A stretch of 64,000 bases of DNA, taken from positions 1-64,000 of the forward strand of contig MU385796.1 in NCBI GenBank assembly GCA_022497155.1, written 5' to 3'. A program made the translations under genes and the position numbers. Source of the stretch: Whalleya microplaca (Eukaryota > Ascomycota > Sordariomycetes > Xylariales > Xylariaceae). The notes beneath the pieces were generated by a model, which searched no databases, was not told the origin of the DNA, and saw nothing but the letters and a program-made list of their open reading frames with translations. Positions 12,987-25,108 of this stretch are shown here, in pieces (the first letter of the stretch is position 1; each line of letters begins with the position of its first letter).

Positions 12987-13469
12987 ATGAGCTGGAGATC
13001 ATTCCTTCTAGAGGTAAGTCGACATGACGGCTTAAATCTGTCTGATCTGTCTGGACTTACGGCTAACATGTTTCTTGCCTACGTAGGACTTCATGGTCAA
13101 GAGGGTATGACACCTCTGTATATTTCTCGAACACTGCATGTACTTACACAGGTCCTCCAGCTTCTAAGCTCTCCTGGATTCCATCGTGTGGTCCGGCGCA
13201 TCCACAAGACCATCCACGACCTCAAACACGGCCGGGATCCGCACGAGCCCTTGCGACCAGGGGAAGCTACTCGTACGTCTCATCATTCAGATTCAGTTTA
13301 ATACTATCTATCTAACAGAGAGCGATGTCTAGAAGAACCTGGTTCTCAACTGAATAGCTTCCTATCCCATTTCCGCGACGAGATACGGAACGAGTTTCGC
13401 CGTAATACCAGAAAGCCCATGCCGCCTCCGTCCTCGACCACTAAGCCATCAAAGCCCAAGACTCCATGA
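12987..13469 (+). CDS. small Mrx7-like (MIOREX complex component) protein
   Basis: I assembled four exons: 12987-13013, 13087-13104, 13152-13272 and 13321-13469. Donors are GTAAGT, GTATGA and GTACGT, with AG acceptors; the last is at ACAGAG before 13321. The product is ~104 aa and starts MSWRSFLLEDFMVKR. It contains LSSPGFHRVVRRIHKTIHDL, then a short HGRDPHEPLRPGEAT stretch, an EEPGSQLNSFLSHFRDEIR helix, and a basic Pro/Lys tail. The pattern of FHR..RIHK..HGRDP.EP..PGEAT followed by a FL.HF.DE.R helix is what I recall of fungal homologues of yeast Mrx7, a mitochondrial gene-expression (MIOREX) component. The link rests on memory of the family, so the function is tentative. It lies tail to tail with the permease gene, 114 bp apart. 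Confidence 0.6.
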
Positions 13470-13583
13470 TTTGTAGAAGACTCTATGTGTATAACTGGGT
13501 GTACATGGAGGAAGGCCCGTCGAACCGCTGTAGTTAGCACAATGGCCACCCCTCCAAATACCTTTATATGGCTATTGGCCAAA

Positions 13584-15640
13584 TCAGAGTGGGGGTGTGC
13601 ATGAGAGACTGTTCGCTATGCCGCTGGCGAACGCCTGGCGCAGGCTCTCGACACTGCTGTAGCAGCCGAGGGCGCACGTCACCATGGCGCCGAGGAAGTA
13701 TAAGATGTTCAACGAGTTGAAGATTGGCTTCTTCATGAATCCTCGCCTCCACCGCTTCCATCCCTGGTCCACATAGTTGTATGTGTTGGTAGCCGGGTCA
13801 AATCTCTCCTCCCCTGCAACCATTGCATCCTTCTTGATCCAGTATCCTACCGCCAGCCACGCCGGAAAGGTGTACGTGAAGGACAGGATGAAGAGCGCCC
13901 CGACCAGGCCGACAATGTACGAGAGTTGTGGCACGGCAGCTCCCACAACGAACGCAATGGCCCAGTACAGGGGAACCAGTGCTGCCCACCATATCTTTCC
14001 TCTTCGGGTTGTCAAGTCCGGAAATCCCAGAAGCTCGTGGAATATCTCGACATACACAACCTTGAGGCCGATGTTGCTGTAAAGCACCGCCGCAATGAGG
14101 CCGCTGATCAAACTCAAGACATTCGCCCCTGTCTGGATGCTGTATACAGCGATCCCTTGCATGGCTGGATTGTACGCGTACTGGCCTTGGTACGAGTATA
14201 TGAAGATGCCGAAGAAGACATAGATACTATAAATGAAAATCTCCGCAATCAGCAAGCTTTTCCAGAAATCCATCGGGTGCCTATGCATCGTCAGCCAACG
14301 TCTTCTCTTTTCTTACGATGTTTAGTTGGTCTTGAAGATACCTCATTTCAGCTAACAGCGCAGCAAAAAGCAGCGCCCCTCCGTATGCATAAACGGCAAC
14401 ATTCAGCCCATTCAGGGAGGCGACAAATCCCACGCCTCCAGTAGCCATTCCAGGAGGTGGTGTTCCTGCATAAGTCTGGATAGGCTGATTGGGCGGCAGA
14501 CCAAAACTGGCCTCAACCGCCTCGTAATTAGGGCCATATCCCACCGAACCCACGCTGTACTTGGTGAGCAACGTACACCTGCCATCGTGTAGTAGACTGA
14601 GGGCACATACCATAGTAGCACAAGGGTAACCGTCATCCACACCGACAGATTGGCGAGCCATCCAAGGCGCTGAAGTGTTCTAATCTGGCCTAGAATCAAG
14701 CCAGCTACCATGAATATAAGCATACACGCCACGAAGCAGAGTCCCATGTTATCTCCCACCGAACCGCGGCTGATCTGCGATATGCTCTGGCCGTTGCTGA
14801 GAACGAGGAGTGATACGTTGAGCAACAACTGGAGGGACTGTCCGATGTTGATGAAATGGCGGGCCGACGGCCCAAATAGGCGGAAGAAGTAGTCGCCGTA
14901 TCCTCTGAGCGGGAATCTGTCAGAGTCGAGGCCGAGGTATATCTTCCAGAGAATCCAGCCCGAGCTAGAACCCTCAATATCAGAGACTAAAGCCGCAGTT
15001 ATCATTGATGCCTGCACTCACTAGTATGACATGAGACCGAAGACAGTGTACAATGCGATGCCGGGGCCGTAGCCCATTTGGGCAAATGCCCAGCTGGAAG
15101 ATATGGTTCAGCATTGAGCTCAATCCGAGGCACGTCTGCCATGACTTACGGAGCTCCTGTCGGACCCAAGATGTCCGTCGTAATGAGGTAGAAGATGGTA
15201 CCCCAGCTCGCCGTCCGCATCGCCCGACTGGCAGTCTTCCGCTGTGCCTCCGTAACCCCATGATGGGCAGTGTTAACAGGACTATCCACGGCCTCGAGTA
15301 CACCGTTCCCAGGGCCCTTCTCTCCCGCATTCCCCTCAGATACCGAACTGGCTCCATTCACATCGAGGACAGCTTCATGTGCTGTACGGCCCGTAGAGAA
15401 TCTGCCTTTGACTACATTCTTAAGAGTGCGACGGCCACGTGCGGCGATGAATCGTGCGTTTGCTTCTCGCTCCTCGGCTCGCGTAATCTCAGCCCAGTGC
15501 ATATACTCTTCGAAGCTGATCTTCCTTCCTTCTGCGTGCCTAGCGCGCGCCACATTGGTTGTAGTATCCTCTGCTTCAACTGACAGCTTGCGCGGGTCGC
15601 CACCTTCGAGGGCGAGGTTGGCGGGTTGGATGCTAGCCAT
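13584..15640 (-). CDS. amino acid permease, Aa_trans family
   Basis: This is a proton-coupled neutral amino-acid transporter of the Aa_trans (AAAP, N. crassa Mtr-like) type at the plasma or vacuolar membrane. Exons are 15640-15150, 15093-15022, 14964-14611, 14578-14342 and 14280-13584. All four junctions keep frame (for example AEM-R-HPMDFWK across 14341-14281), giving 616 aa. The first ~150 residues are hydrophilic. About 10-11 membrane segments follow, starting with TASWGTIFYLITTDILGP and GYGPGIALYTVFGLMSY. Later segments include IFIYSIYVFFGIFIYSYQGQ and GALFILSFTYTFPAWLAVGY. The C-terminal half has the family's FW..L..AE..IY..Y...G...Y.YQGQY pattern. Substrate cannot be told from sequence. 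Confidence 0.85.
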
Positions 15641-17019
15641 GGCGATGGCTTATTACTGATACTGGGTATGCCTATGACGAGGAGAGGAGGGGAAGTCCAC
15701 ATCGCCCATCAGAGGGAACAGCAATGGTTTATCTTTCCAAATTCTGTAGTACGACGTCACGTCACACAAGCTCCTATCTTACTACAGGCTATCTACCTGA
15801 TTTGCAATCCTTTGGGTGTGGTGGCACATCTATTGACAGTGGCATACATCCATACCACAACGAGACTACGCGCAGGGGGGGGCATGAGACACCAGATCCA
15901 TTCAGGTTACTTCCCTGCGACCTATCTTCTCGCATTAGTCGTTCGGGGCGGCCTTATCTCGAGCTACCGTCAAGCCAGCATTCTGCTGGGATTGGATGGA
16001 CGGTAGCTGAAAAAGTGAAAAGCAATGTTCCACAGAAATCCCAGAGCCTACTTGATGCCGAACCAGCATAGTAAGTGACGGGGAGGTGATACAGACAGCG
16101 TTGCGTCAATTTTTACTTGGTACCTCGATGGCTTTCAGCTTTCGTGGCCTTCGTGGCCTGGTCGTGTTCGAAACAAGCTTTCTGCAGCCGCCTTGGTATT
16201 GCATCGAGATACTATATTCCATTATCAGCATTCTAGCGCCTTACATCTGGTTCGCTTGCGTTATAGATAATGATGCTTTTGGGCACTTTACAATTCTACG
16301 TCCAATTAGCTATTTCAAACTCTTTTGTGTTCAATGGATGAAACCTGCATTGTTAGTCTGTACTATCAATTGCCCTGGTGGTTAGGAGACATGAAAAGCA
16401 CCCGAATGCCACCCACCCATCCCATCCTGTGGCCAATCACGACACTAGATTCCACCTTCTGCATCCAGCGTCGCGGCATCATAACCGAATAGGTCAAGGG
16501 GTTCTCTAAAATATCTCTTGCTAGATAGAAGAACGCCACATACCTTTGCAATCAGCTAATATGGCTTTCAATAGATAATGAGGAATCGGCGTTCTATCAT
16601 TCGTTCTTATGATGTTGTACGTGGGGTGTGCCATAGACACTGCCGGTTGCCACTCCACATGGCTCTCATAAACATTCTAGAACGCAAAGAGAAGAAGCAA
16701 AGAAGAGATGCTACTATTCACCAACCTCAACATGCTTGGCAAACTTGGCGGCTTAGAGGCCTTCCTTTTTCTGCTTGCCTTTCGTTTTTCAAGCGACATC
16801 AAAAGCGACATCAAGAGCGCAAAGAAGCCATTGCGACTTACATAGATAGGCAACTCCCTACAGGCAATACTTGACACGAGTCATGGTCGCTAAGCGCATT
16901 TAGGAATGGAAACATATGTACATGTTACGTATACATCATATCAGGGAAAGTAGCCATCACCAAGACCCAAAGTGTCGCATCTTCCTCCCTTTTTGACATG
17001 GAACTGTTGCGCTATACCC
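15641..17019. other. intergenic between permease and glucanase genes
   Basis: No supported gene. Several ORFs of 60-130 codons overlap each other without domains. It is expected to hold the permease promoter (near 15641-15900) and the glucanase 3' UTR. Confidence 0.4.
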
Positions 17020-19473
17020 TTAGACATTCAAGGTATAATTCAACGAGTTCCCGGGAACTCTCGGGAAGAAGTCGAACGTGAATGTAGTCGCCGGAGCTCC
17101 AGCAGCGATAACCGCATCGACTGTCGTAGCCGTCAGGATCAGATTACTAGCATCCCAATTCCATTGGCCGGACCATGTCTACATTGCTAAGTCAGTCACT
17201 GGATCCTGATGCTTGAGCATAACAAGGTACACCATCGTGGGAATGAATCACTTACACCGTACGCCGCCTGAAGAGGACCGAGGTACTGCGTCCAATCATC
17301 AAAGAGGTAAACACCATCGCTGCGCAGCATCTTGACCGCGGCAGCGTAGCGCAGCCCACCCCATGTGATAGGGATCTTTAGGTCAGCACCCGCCACGGCC
17401 GTAGACTCCGACGCTCCGAGTGTCGGGACCGTCCATTGTACGATCTCCACGCCCGCGGTGGCGCCCGCGGAGAACGTCAGCGTCAGGTTCGCCTTGCTAC
17501 CCGGCTCCGCGTCCGCCGACACGTATTTGGAGAGGAAAGAGGACGAGAAGGTGACGTCGCCGCCCGACACAGAGTAGTCGCTATCAGCCTCAAGTGCCGT
17601 GCCGTCGTCGGTCGAGATGGACTTCAGAGTGTTTCCATTCAGTACAATGGAGATGGTTTGTTCTGCCACCTCCTCGCCCACCTTGTGGAATACGAAGGCT
17701 GAGCTCGATTGCTCTGTCGCTGACGCGTCCGTCGTCGCATCTGCCAGGCTGTTGCTCTCGCCTGCGACGGCCTGCAGCAGAACTGCGATCTCGTGCGGGT
17801 CCTTCCACTGCAGAAATTGAAGTCAGTATTTGCTAGTTACAAAGAGTGTGACGAAGTATCCGGAGGTATAGGTGGTGTTCAAAAGATATTTAGCCCCAAA
17901 GAGGGAATCCTTGCTCCTGATTCAGGACGCAAGGGATAACGTCTCCGTAGATTACCTACCACCTTTGTATCCCGGTTGAAGTGATCCTCTCCGTTGTCCC
18001 ACAGTATTAGTGCCGTATCGAGCTCCGTCGCCGTCCGTGCCACAATGTCCATATACCGCCGTCGTGCGGCTGGCTCGCAGTTCAGCGGGCTCGCATCGAA
18101 CTCGCCGATCACGAGCGGTACATCGGTGAAGTTTCCGCGAATATTCCGGATGTCCGCCTCAACGGTGGCAACATCCGAGTCGGAAATAATAGTCTTGCCC
18201 CTGCGCGATGCTGTCAGTTCCTCAGCCCACCACAACGTGCTACAGAACCGACAGCCAGTCCTATCTCACATACCATGCTCCGAAGATAAAGTCGTAGGGC
18301 GAGTAGTAGTGGTACTGCAGTGCCCAGGGATTATCGTAGCCGGTGGGCGCCTCGAACCACTGCGAGGTCTTGATACTGTCCATGGCGCCACCGACCAGCG
18401 TCACAACGCGCTGCGTGTTAAACCCGCCAGATTCTTGTAAGGCTTGCAGAAACAGCTCGTTGATCTTATTCAGCTCCGCACCATCCTCGGCATCGTCGGC
18501 CGGTGGCTCGTTAATCGGCTCGAAGGCCACGCTGGACGGCTGACACCCCAAAGTCTGTCCAATCTGGACCCATGTCGCATACACCTTCTCCTCGATCATA
18601 GTCAGGTTCGCACCATCTGCTGATACATCCGCCCACTCCCAGGAGTCTGCGTGTGTTTGGTTAGTATTGCGACTTTCTCTTTGATTTCTATGCCGTGCCA
18701 ATAGGTAACTTTGCCGGCTGTTGATGCGTACCGTGGTGCATATTCGTCAGAACGTACAGCCCCGCGTCCACCGCCATATCGACCACGTCTGATACGCGTT
18801 GTAGCCATTCTGGATCCACGGTCCAGTCCGGCGAGCTGCCGGTAAAGTGGTCCGCATACGTCACTATGTCGTGAGAAACATGCATATATCAGCCGTCTGT
18901 ATGTCTTTTTGCCCAGTTAACCGCTCCATGCATACCTGGAATCCGAACACTCTTGAAGCCGGCGTCCTTGATATCTTGAAAGGTCCCTGCCTGTACGGGT
19001 GGGTTGTTCCACGAGCCTTCGTCGGGCACGGAATCCAAGGTATTTCCCAGGTTCCAACCAGGGTTGATAGCCGATACCCACTCGGAAGCCGAGATTGGGT
19101 CAAAGGTCCCGGTGCATTCGGCTGCTAAGGCTGTGCTGATTATAGCTTGTCAGCTTCAGGTATTATTCATAATAGTGGTCATCGTAGGGATAGCCTCTGA
19201 GGCGCATTAGAGCTTGTCCGCCAATTTCGCTCCTTTTTAAGAGCCCAAGTTCATCCTTCCAGTCCAGGTCCTGCGACGGAGTAACCCAATTTTAACCTCA
19301 AACCCTAGATACTTCGGCAAGGTGATATGTCTAGACGTGTTCGTCCTCTCATGCTGCAACCAAGAACAAGAAAATACACTGCTCGTTCATTCGACTTACA
19401 TGAAATGAGCGGCCATTGCAGCCACAGCTGGGAGCCGCAAGCGACGTGGTGATACATTCATTGCTTTCATCAT
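17020..19473 (-). CDS. secreted glycoside hydrolase family 5 endoglucanase with X2 module
   Basis: It hydrolyses beta-1,4-glucan or related wall glucans outside the cell. I derived seven exons: 19473-19400, 19135-18936, 18863-18732, 18646-18274, 18200-17960, 17807-17256 and 17178-17020, with all phases consistent (576 aa). Exon 1 starts MMKAMNVSPRRLRLPAVAAM and forms, with TALAA, a secretion signal. GH5 landmarks are NPGWNLGNTLDS, VRIPVTYADHF, the acid/base Glu in FEPINEP (~E182), YHYYSPYDF, and the nucleophile Glu in VIGEFD (~E293). From ~residue 385 an Ig-like CBM_X2 module follows (TISIVLNGNTL ... DYSVSGGDVTFSSSFLSKY). A C-terminal beta-domain ends LNYTLNV. The first intron (264 nt) is unusually long for this window. 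The exact glucan specificity is not determinable. Confidence 0.88.
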
Positions 19474-20804
19474 AAGAATCCGATGCAAAATAAAGGAAAT
19501 CTAGCTACGCTGTTACTACAGCTACTTTTCGACGTCTTATTAAACATTTCTCTTGAATGGATGAGTATCCGAGATCAAAATTGATCTACGGGGCAGACAC
19601 TCCTCGTCCCGAAGATGGCAGCTGTTCCTCGTTGAACGTCGTAGCGAATATATTAAAAGGCGGCTCCGTAGCGTCATCATGTGGCCACACATTATTTACT
19701 TCCGTTCTTCTGTATGGAGACTAGCACCAAAAGCCCGGCAGACCATCTAGAACATAGTTCATTAATGGGGAATGCAACCCTATGTTATCCTGGTCAAGTA
19801 TGAGAGACGACGATGCAAAAAGGGTCCACATCCACCCAGGCACTCTTCGCGTAAAAAACTGTCGCGTCGTGTTGAGCTTACAAGTTATGTAGCCTATCAT
19901 TGGAGGAACATTACGATCCTGTACACTGGTAGACTGCGGGTCCACTGACTATAGATTCCTAAACCCCGGTTAATGTCCCCCAACCACAAACATGCTATTT
20001 GCACCAATAAGAGATGGCCCCATGCAACTTGGACTCACTATTGTTTCGTGTATTATATTGAAGAAAGCAGAGGCTCAATACACAACGGGAACCATGGGAA
20101 GAGAAGGTCCAAGAGATCACTTTTGGCCTAGTCAGTGAAATAACACGGGTAACGGTTAGAAGATTTGTACAGCAGCCCATATATGTAGTAATTACGTAAA
20201 CTCAGTCGTAAACATAGAGAATTATATAGTATAACGAGCTCATCCGGCTAGCATTGCCGTAGTTTGCTACGCATCAACTGCCGTATTCATACATTTCAAA
20301 GGGTCGTTAGTTAACAGCTCGAAGTATATGGATGGGCTGTCTCAGTATTCCCCGGTCAGATTTATTCCGTCAAGTATACCCTCCCACTAAGAGATTATTT
20401 TATAATATCAACTCTCGGCATTAGAAACACCCAGTTCGTTCTGTCACGAGTCATACCCGTGATGCCATCTCTAGTAGTCCTCGTAGTCAGGACATCTAAG
20501 TAATAATTAGAGAATATAAACTACACGGGATCATGTTGTGGTCTGTAAACCACTTGAGATTTCAGAACAGCCTACTAATAGTTGCCTTGACCTTTCTAAG
20601 AAATATTCACTTTTAAATATGACACTCACTTTTCAAGGTATCAGTCATCGACTCAGATGATATCTTATAATATCTTCCAATATTTCAGCACTTCCAGAAG
20701 CCTTATTCTTCTCTTACATCAGACAAGTCGACCACTGATATACTATTTCACATAAACACCTAGTCACTCTTCCATATCTTGTTATTTGGAAATATTTATA
20801 CGAC

Positions 20805-20969
20805 ATGGCCCTTTTTTCAAGGATAAGCTCGCTCATATGTTATTGTGCAACACTTGTCAGTTCTACTCCCTTGCAAACAAATGGTTTTCCAACCGCCAAG
20901 CATAGAAATGGAAATTTACATTCTACATTTAGAGCACTTAAATACTCAGGTTACGGGCCTTCAAGATGA
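20805..20969 (+). CDS. possible small secreted peptide or first exon (54 aa)
   Basis: The ATG at 20805 sits after a pyrimidine-rich, TATTTATA-containing leader, like a fungal 5' UTR. The reading frame begins MALFSRISSLICYCATLVSS, which looks like a signal peptide ending near STP, followed by a Lys/Arg/Asn-rich stretch and stop at 20967-20969. It resembles the start of a secreted precursor. I found no convincing second exon, so it may be a peptide gene, a remnant, or chance. Confidence 0.25.
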   Translation: MALFSRISSLICYCATLVSSTPLQTNGFPTAKHRNGNLHSTFRALKYSGYGPSR

Positions 20970-21522
20970 TTTCAAGTATAGCACCTTAGGGCTTTGCTTT
21001 TAATGTCGTTAAAACGGTCTGCAACACCTTGAATGCCTATGTGAGGGTAAGAGGTGGTACATATATCCATTTACTGGTGAACAAAGTACTGCGGCGTTAG
21101 TACCTACTATATTTAGGTCAGCACGCTATGAACACTGTGGAAATAATCGTTGTCATCGAGGAAAAACCGTCTCGCACAATTAGAAGAAATATGTAGCCTG
21201 TCGACACAAACCCATTATTCGCTGTTGAGCGCTCTCTAGATTTCAAAGACATCAGCATTCACCAAATGATCGAAACTTCATAGTATTTAAGATTCCAACC
21301 TCTTAGCTACATGTGTCCACCTTGATATCACCATGGTAAGCTGTTTTCATATTAATCAAAAGCTAATTGCCAACGTAGATACTCAGAACATCCAACTTAT
21401 ATCCAAGTTTGGTTAACTTATTGATGACTTTAACAGAAATATCACTTCTACTACTGCAATAGCTATCCCTCACTTCTTATTGGAACCTGTTACGATAATA
21501 GGGGTATTAGTTAAAGTGCCTT

Positions 21523-21569
21523 AAGCTTATGAATCTCGGAGCAATAATTGCTCCGAGATTTATAAGCTT
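21523..21569. repeat. 47-nt near-perfect hairpin
   Basis: Arms of 22 nt (21523-21544 and 21548-21569) match at 21 of 22 positions around a 3-nt TAA loop. The core arm is ATCTCGGAGCAA, and both ends carry an AAGCTT hexamer. It is isolated in intergenic DNA and lies ~760 bp upstream of the DUF1993 gene. Confidence 0.7.
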
Positions 21570-22327
21570 GAAAGGGACTTCTAAGCTATTAGGCGTCTTT
21601 TATATTTTAGATCTTTATATAATTCTACTTAGTTCACTAGAGTGATTACGGCAGCACCTAAATGATCATTGAACATACTGTAACTGTGATGGAATCTCAT
21701 CCGTACATGCAGCGTGGGGCTACAGTATATAGCCGAGTACCTAGTTAGTTCGAGGACCTCCACCTTCAATGCAACACCATCTAATATCCACGATCGCTAA
21801 TCTACCCTTTTCCATTCAATAAAAATATCTGTTGCTCTCGCCTGTGCCACCTGGCTACATAAACCATTCCCTACCAGTAGGTATCGAACATAGCAGCATG
21901 CGTATTCTAGTAGTATATATATATAGATTCTTCCCCATTCCTCTATATTAGGTTATTACAACTCAAAGATTGAAATCCTATTATATTCCCAATTATGTAA
22001 TATGGATGGAATCGACAATCTCGTATTATTAATCCTGTAGCATACACGAGGTGATTGGTAAGCGGGCTTAGAGATACCTCGATTCCAATGCTTCAACCCC
22101 CTGCAATAGCTGCTCTAGACTGCTAGTCGAACTCATTTGCTTTGGTAAGGAGAGTCATTTAGTGTGCGGTATATGCGTTCAGTCTAAGTTCTATGATAGG
22201 GTTCGGAGATACTCATATATAAGTAACGAGACAACAGTCTGAAAGCTGCTGTTGGCACTCACTCCTCCAAACTAGGACAACACTTTCAACCTCTTTACTT
22301 TCACGCATGCCCATTAAATATCGCAAC

Positions 22328-23048
22328 ATGACATCTTTATACGACATCACCATTCCCACTCTGATCAAGGTTCTCAGGACAGAGAATAGCCTCCTTGAAA
22401 AAGCAGAGGCCTTTGCCATAGAAAATGGCATACCTATTAGCGATCTCCTGTTAGCTCGGCTACGCGAAGATATGTTTCCTCTAACGAAGCAGATTGGGGT
22501 GACCGCGATGTTAACAAACAAGATCCTCCAGCGAATCACTGGCCAAGAGCTACCAGCAGTGGAATTGAAGGAGAACCTGACGCTCGAGGAGTGCCATAGT
22601 CTTATTAACAAGACCCTGGATATTCTAGCCGAAATCAAGCCTGAGGAGGTCAATGGGAAGGAGTATGAGATAGCTCAAGCTAATCTTAGTCCGACGAGAG
22701 TGACAAATGCGAAGACCATCGAATGGTATGTATGATAGCGTCACTTTCTAGAACATGTACTCTGGCCTGCATCTATCATGGCTTTTCTTGTGTTGGTTGG
22801 TGCTAACATTTGCACAGTACGTATCCACCATATAATGCAAACATGCTGAAGGGATATATACGGGACATGAATGGATGATGTAGGATTTATATCAGTGTAT
22901 TCGTTGCTAACATATAGTAGATGTTCTACGTTTCGGCATTCCGTCTGTTTATTTCCACTTCACCACCATGTACGGAATCTTAAGAATGAAGGGTGTGCCA
23001 TTGGCCAAGATAGACTACTTGACGTACTTTGTTGATGGTTTATTCTAG
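22328..23048 (+). CDS. DUF1993 family protein; splice junction unresolved, possibly broken
   Basis: The first exon starts at 22328 (MTSLYDITIPTLIKVLRTEN), not at the in-frame ATG seven codons upstream, because family members begin M..LYD..VP. It continues with DLLLARLREDMFPLTKQI and ends near TIEWY at about 22724-22733. The C-terminal part is clear at ~22918-23048 (GIPSVYFHFTTMYGILRMKG ... DYLTYFVDG). DUF1993 proteins are ~170-residue helical bundles of unknown, possibly DinB-like role; the two parts together give that length. The donors near 22725-22733 (phase 2 or 0) and the acceptor ATATAG at ~22917 do not join these parts in frame. It may use an unusual site or an unseen small exon, or be a pseudogene. 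Confidence 0.65.
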
Positions 23049-24766
23049 CATTGTCATCTACTGGTCATGTGTTACAGTTCACACGTTTACACGTAACAAA
23101 AAGGTCCAAGGTGTGAATAGATGTGAGAGTCATTGAGATCCTAGAGCCTAAGGCCAATTTCGTCCCCACGGGGTTGGGCCAACAAGATGGGTAACGCGAT
23201 GGGACTGAGTATTTATGAGTCTTGCAATTATATTCTATCCCATCCACCCTATTAGTGTTTTTTCTCCGCCGAAACCTTTTCAGGTTTCAAGTCTACATTC
23301 ATTTCATATTGACTTTCCATTGTTTCCCATTATAACCTTTAAACGAATTCGCCATCAAGTACTCTTGTTCAATATACCCCAAGCACAGTCTGATGGGCTA
23401 AAACACATAAAAAACGTAAAATGGTATTTACAATGATGAGGATTTTATCAATTTTCTTACATGTCCTATTATGCTTGTACCTATAATAACTGGGGCCTGG
23501 ACTAAGTAACCATAACCTAAGAATCTTTCCAAACAAATCAGACAAATACCAATACCTCGCTATATGATTTATCGAGATTATATGATCAAAATTTCATTAT
23601 TAAAACTTTACTAAACTAACTAGTTAACTCTAACGTCCAAATTTCTCCTACGTTTAACAACGCGTTTGAGTTGTGTAGTATTGACCCTTTCACAACTAAG
23701 TGTATCTATCTGCTAGTCTATGATGCATACATGTATCGCGATACGGGGCCTCCTTTCTTTGGGACCCCGGTGATATCTATTTCATACGTGAATAACTAAA
23801 TCATGGTTTACATTGAGGACCAGAGAAATCATTCTTCTACATTAAATCAATGTCACTCTCAGCAATCAATGCTGCCCTTCTAGCTATCGAATAGGGGTTT
23901 TGTCAAAGAATGCCTTTTACACATAGAGGCATCCTGGTGCGTAAGGGAACCAGAACTATGCTACCCAATGATACTTGGAAGGATACTTTCGGCATTATCA
24001 TGTGTACTCCGAGCCTAGGAGGTACTAGCCGTACAGGAAGGTGGAACCACAGCAGTATGAATCACTTCAACTTCGTCAACTGTCTTATCATATATGGTTC
24101 CGTGGGAGACAGATATTATGACATTTCCTATTTAATGAAGGTGTTTTAAAGCATATGTTAGTTTATAAAATTGTCAGCACTTTTGTAAATTAGATATTAA
24201 CCTATCTAAATAATTCTGCATATAGGAATATTACTTAATTATTTAACCTGAACGCTTTTTTTCTCTGGTTAATAACAAGTTCAATTTTTCGAATCCACAG
24301 CAAGCAGTAAGGTATATAATATAACACGAACGTAAGCCTAAAGGCAAATTTCGGCCTCCGTGCACGGCATAACAGAAACCTTCGACGCATAGCTATTAAA
24401 CTCAACATATTATACTACTGATGTCGTATACCTCCCTGTGATATATGTCAGGTCTCTTAGTCTCCATGTGCGCATATCCAAGCTACGGGCCAATGCAATC
24501 ACTTGTCGCCAACCTGAAAGTAGTCCTGACTTATCCCATTCTCATTTTTAAAATTGTCTACAAGTGTATAACGTCCCATATATTCACATATGGTACTAAA
24601 TTTAATTCTAGGAGAAGAATTTGTAAATATTATCAGTCTGTTTCGAGTTATACGTGTAATGAAGGGATGAAAAATGTGACAACCACAGAAACGATTCTCA
24701 TAGTTCCAAGATAACCCTCAAGGACGCAGGAATCAACTTTTCTCTAATAATTCAGTACTTCCACCT
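23049..24766. other. intergenic, no gene seen
   Basis: AT-leaning unique-looking sequence. The 79-codon ORF at 23910-24149 (+) and the 89-codon ORF at 24445-24714 (+) have no domain, signal peptide or splice pattern that I can support. Confidence 0.4.
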
Positions 24767-25108
24767 TTAGTCACAGTTGACGACAATCCTAGCACCACCT
24801 GCCTCGCAGTGGTTGTTATTACCAGAGCAGTGGTAATGGTTCATATTTCCACAGCACTTAGCCTCACCGGTCACTAAATGACAGAATCCTCTGCCGCCAC
24901 ATTCGCCGCCATCATCAAATCGACATTGCTATTATCAAAACCTGTTAGAATGAGATCCTTATGGCTTTTTCTGGGATGATAAGCATACTCCATTGGTTCT
25001 TCCTCGTGTCTCGAGCAATTCAGGATCTGCCGGTGACGCAATGACTGCAATGGGCAAAAGCAGCCCTGTGATAGTCAGGAGGGTAGTAGTGATAGAATTG
25101 ACGAGCAT
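24767..25108 (-). CDS. small secreted cysteine-rich protein, 93 aa
   Basis: Two exons, 25108-24989 (40 codons) and 24928-24767 (53 codons plus stop), flank a textbook 60-nt intron with donor GTATGC, branch-like TCTAAC and acceptor AATAG; both junctions are phase 0. Residues 1-~25 form a signal peptide (MLVNSITTTLLTITGLLLPI, then AVIASP). A short propeptide with an ETRGR site, possible for Kex2-like cleavage, follows. The mature part is Gly/His/Asn-rich with eight cysteines in the order C-x7-C-x5-C-x8-CC-x8-C-x6-C-x12-C, including one CC pair. Size, signal and even cysteine count fit secreted effectors or defensin-like antimicrobial proteins. I do not recognise a named family, and no function is claimed. 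Confidence 0.72.

Larger units (their letters stand above)
19474..22327. other. long intergenic region upstream of glucanase and DUF1993 genes
   Basis: Moderately AT-rich but not RIP-like. Apart from the small ORF at 20805-20969 and the hairpin at 21523-21569, described separately, I see no gene. The first ~300 bp should contain the glucanase promoter. Confidence 0.4.

Noticed and set aside
22213..22653. 146-codon minus-strand ORF
   Set aside because: Antisense shadow of the DUF1993 exon.
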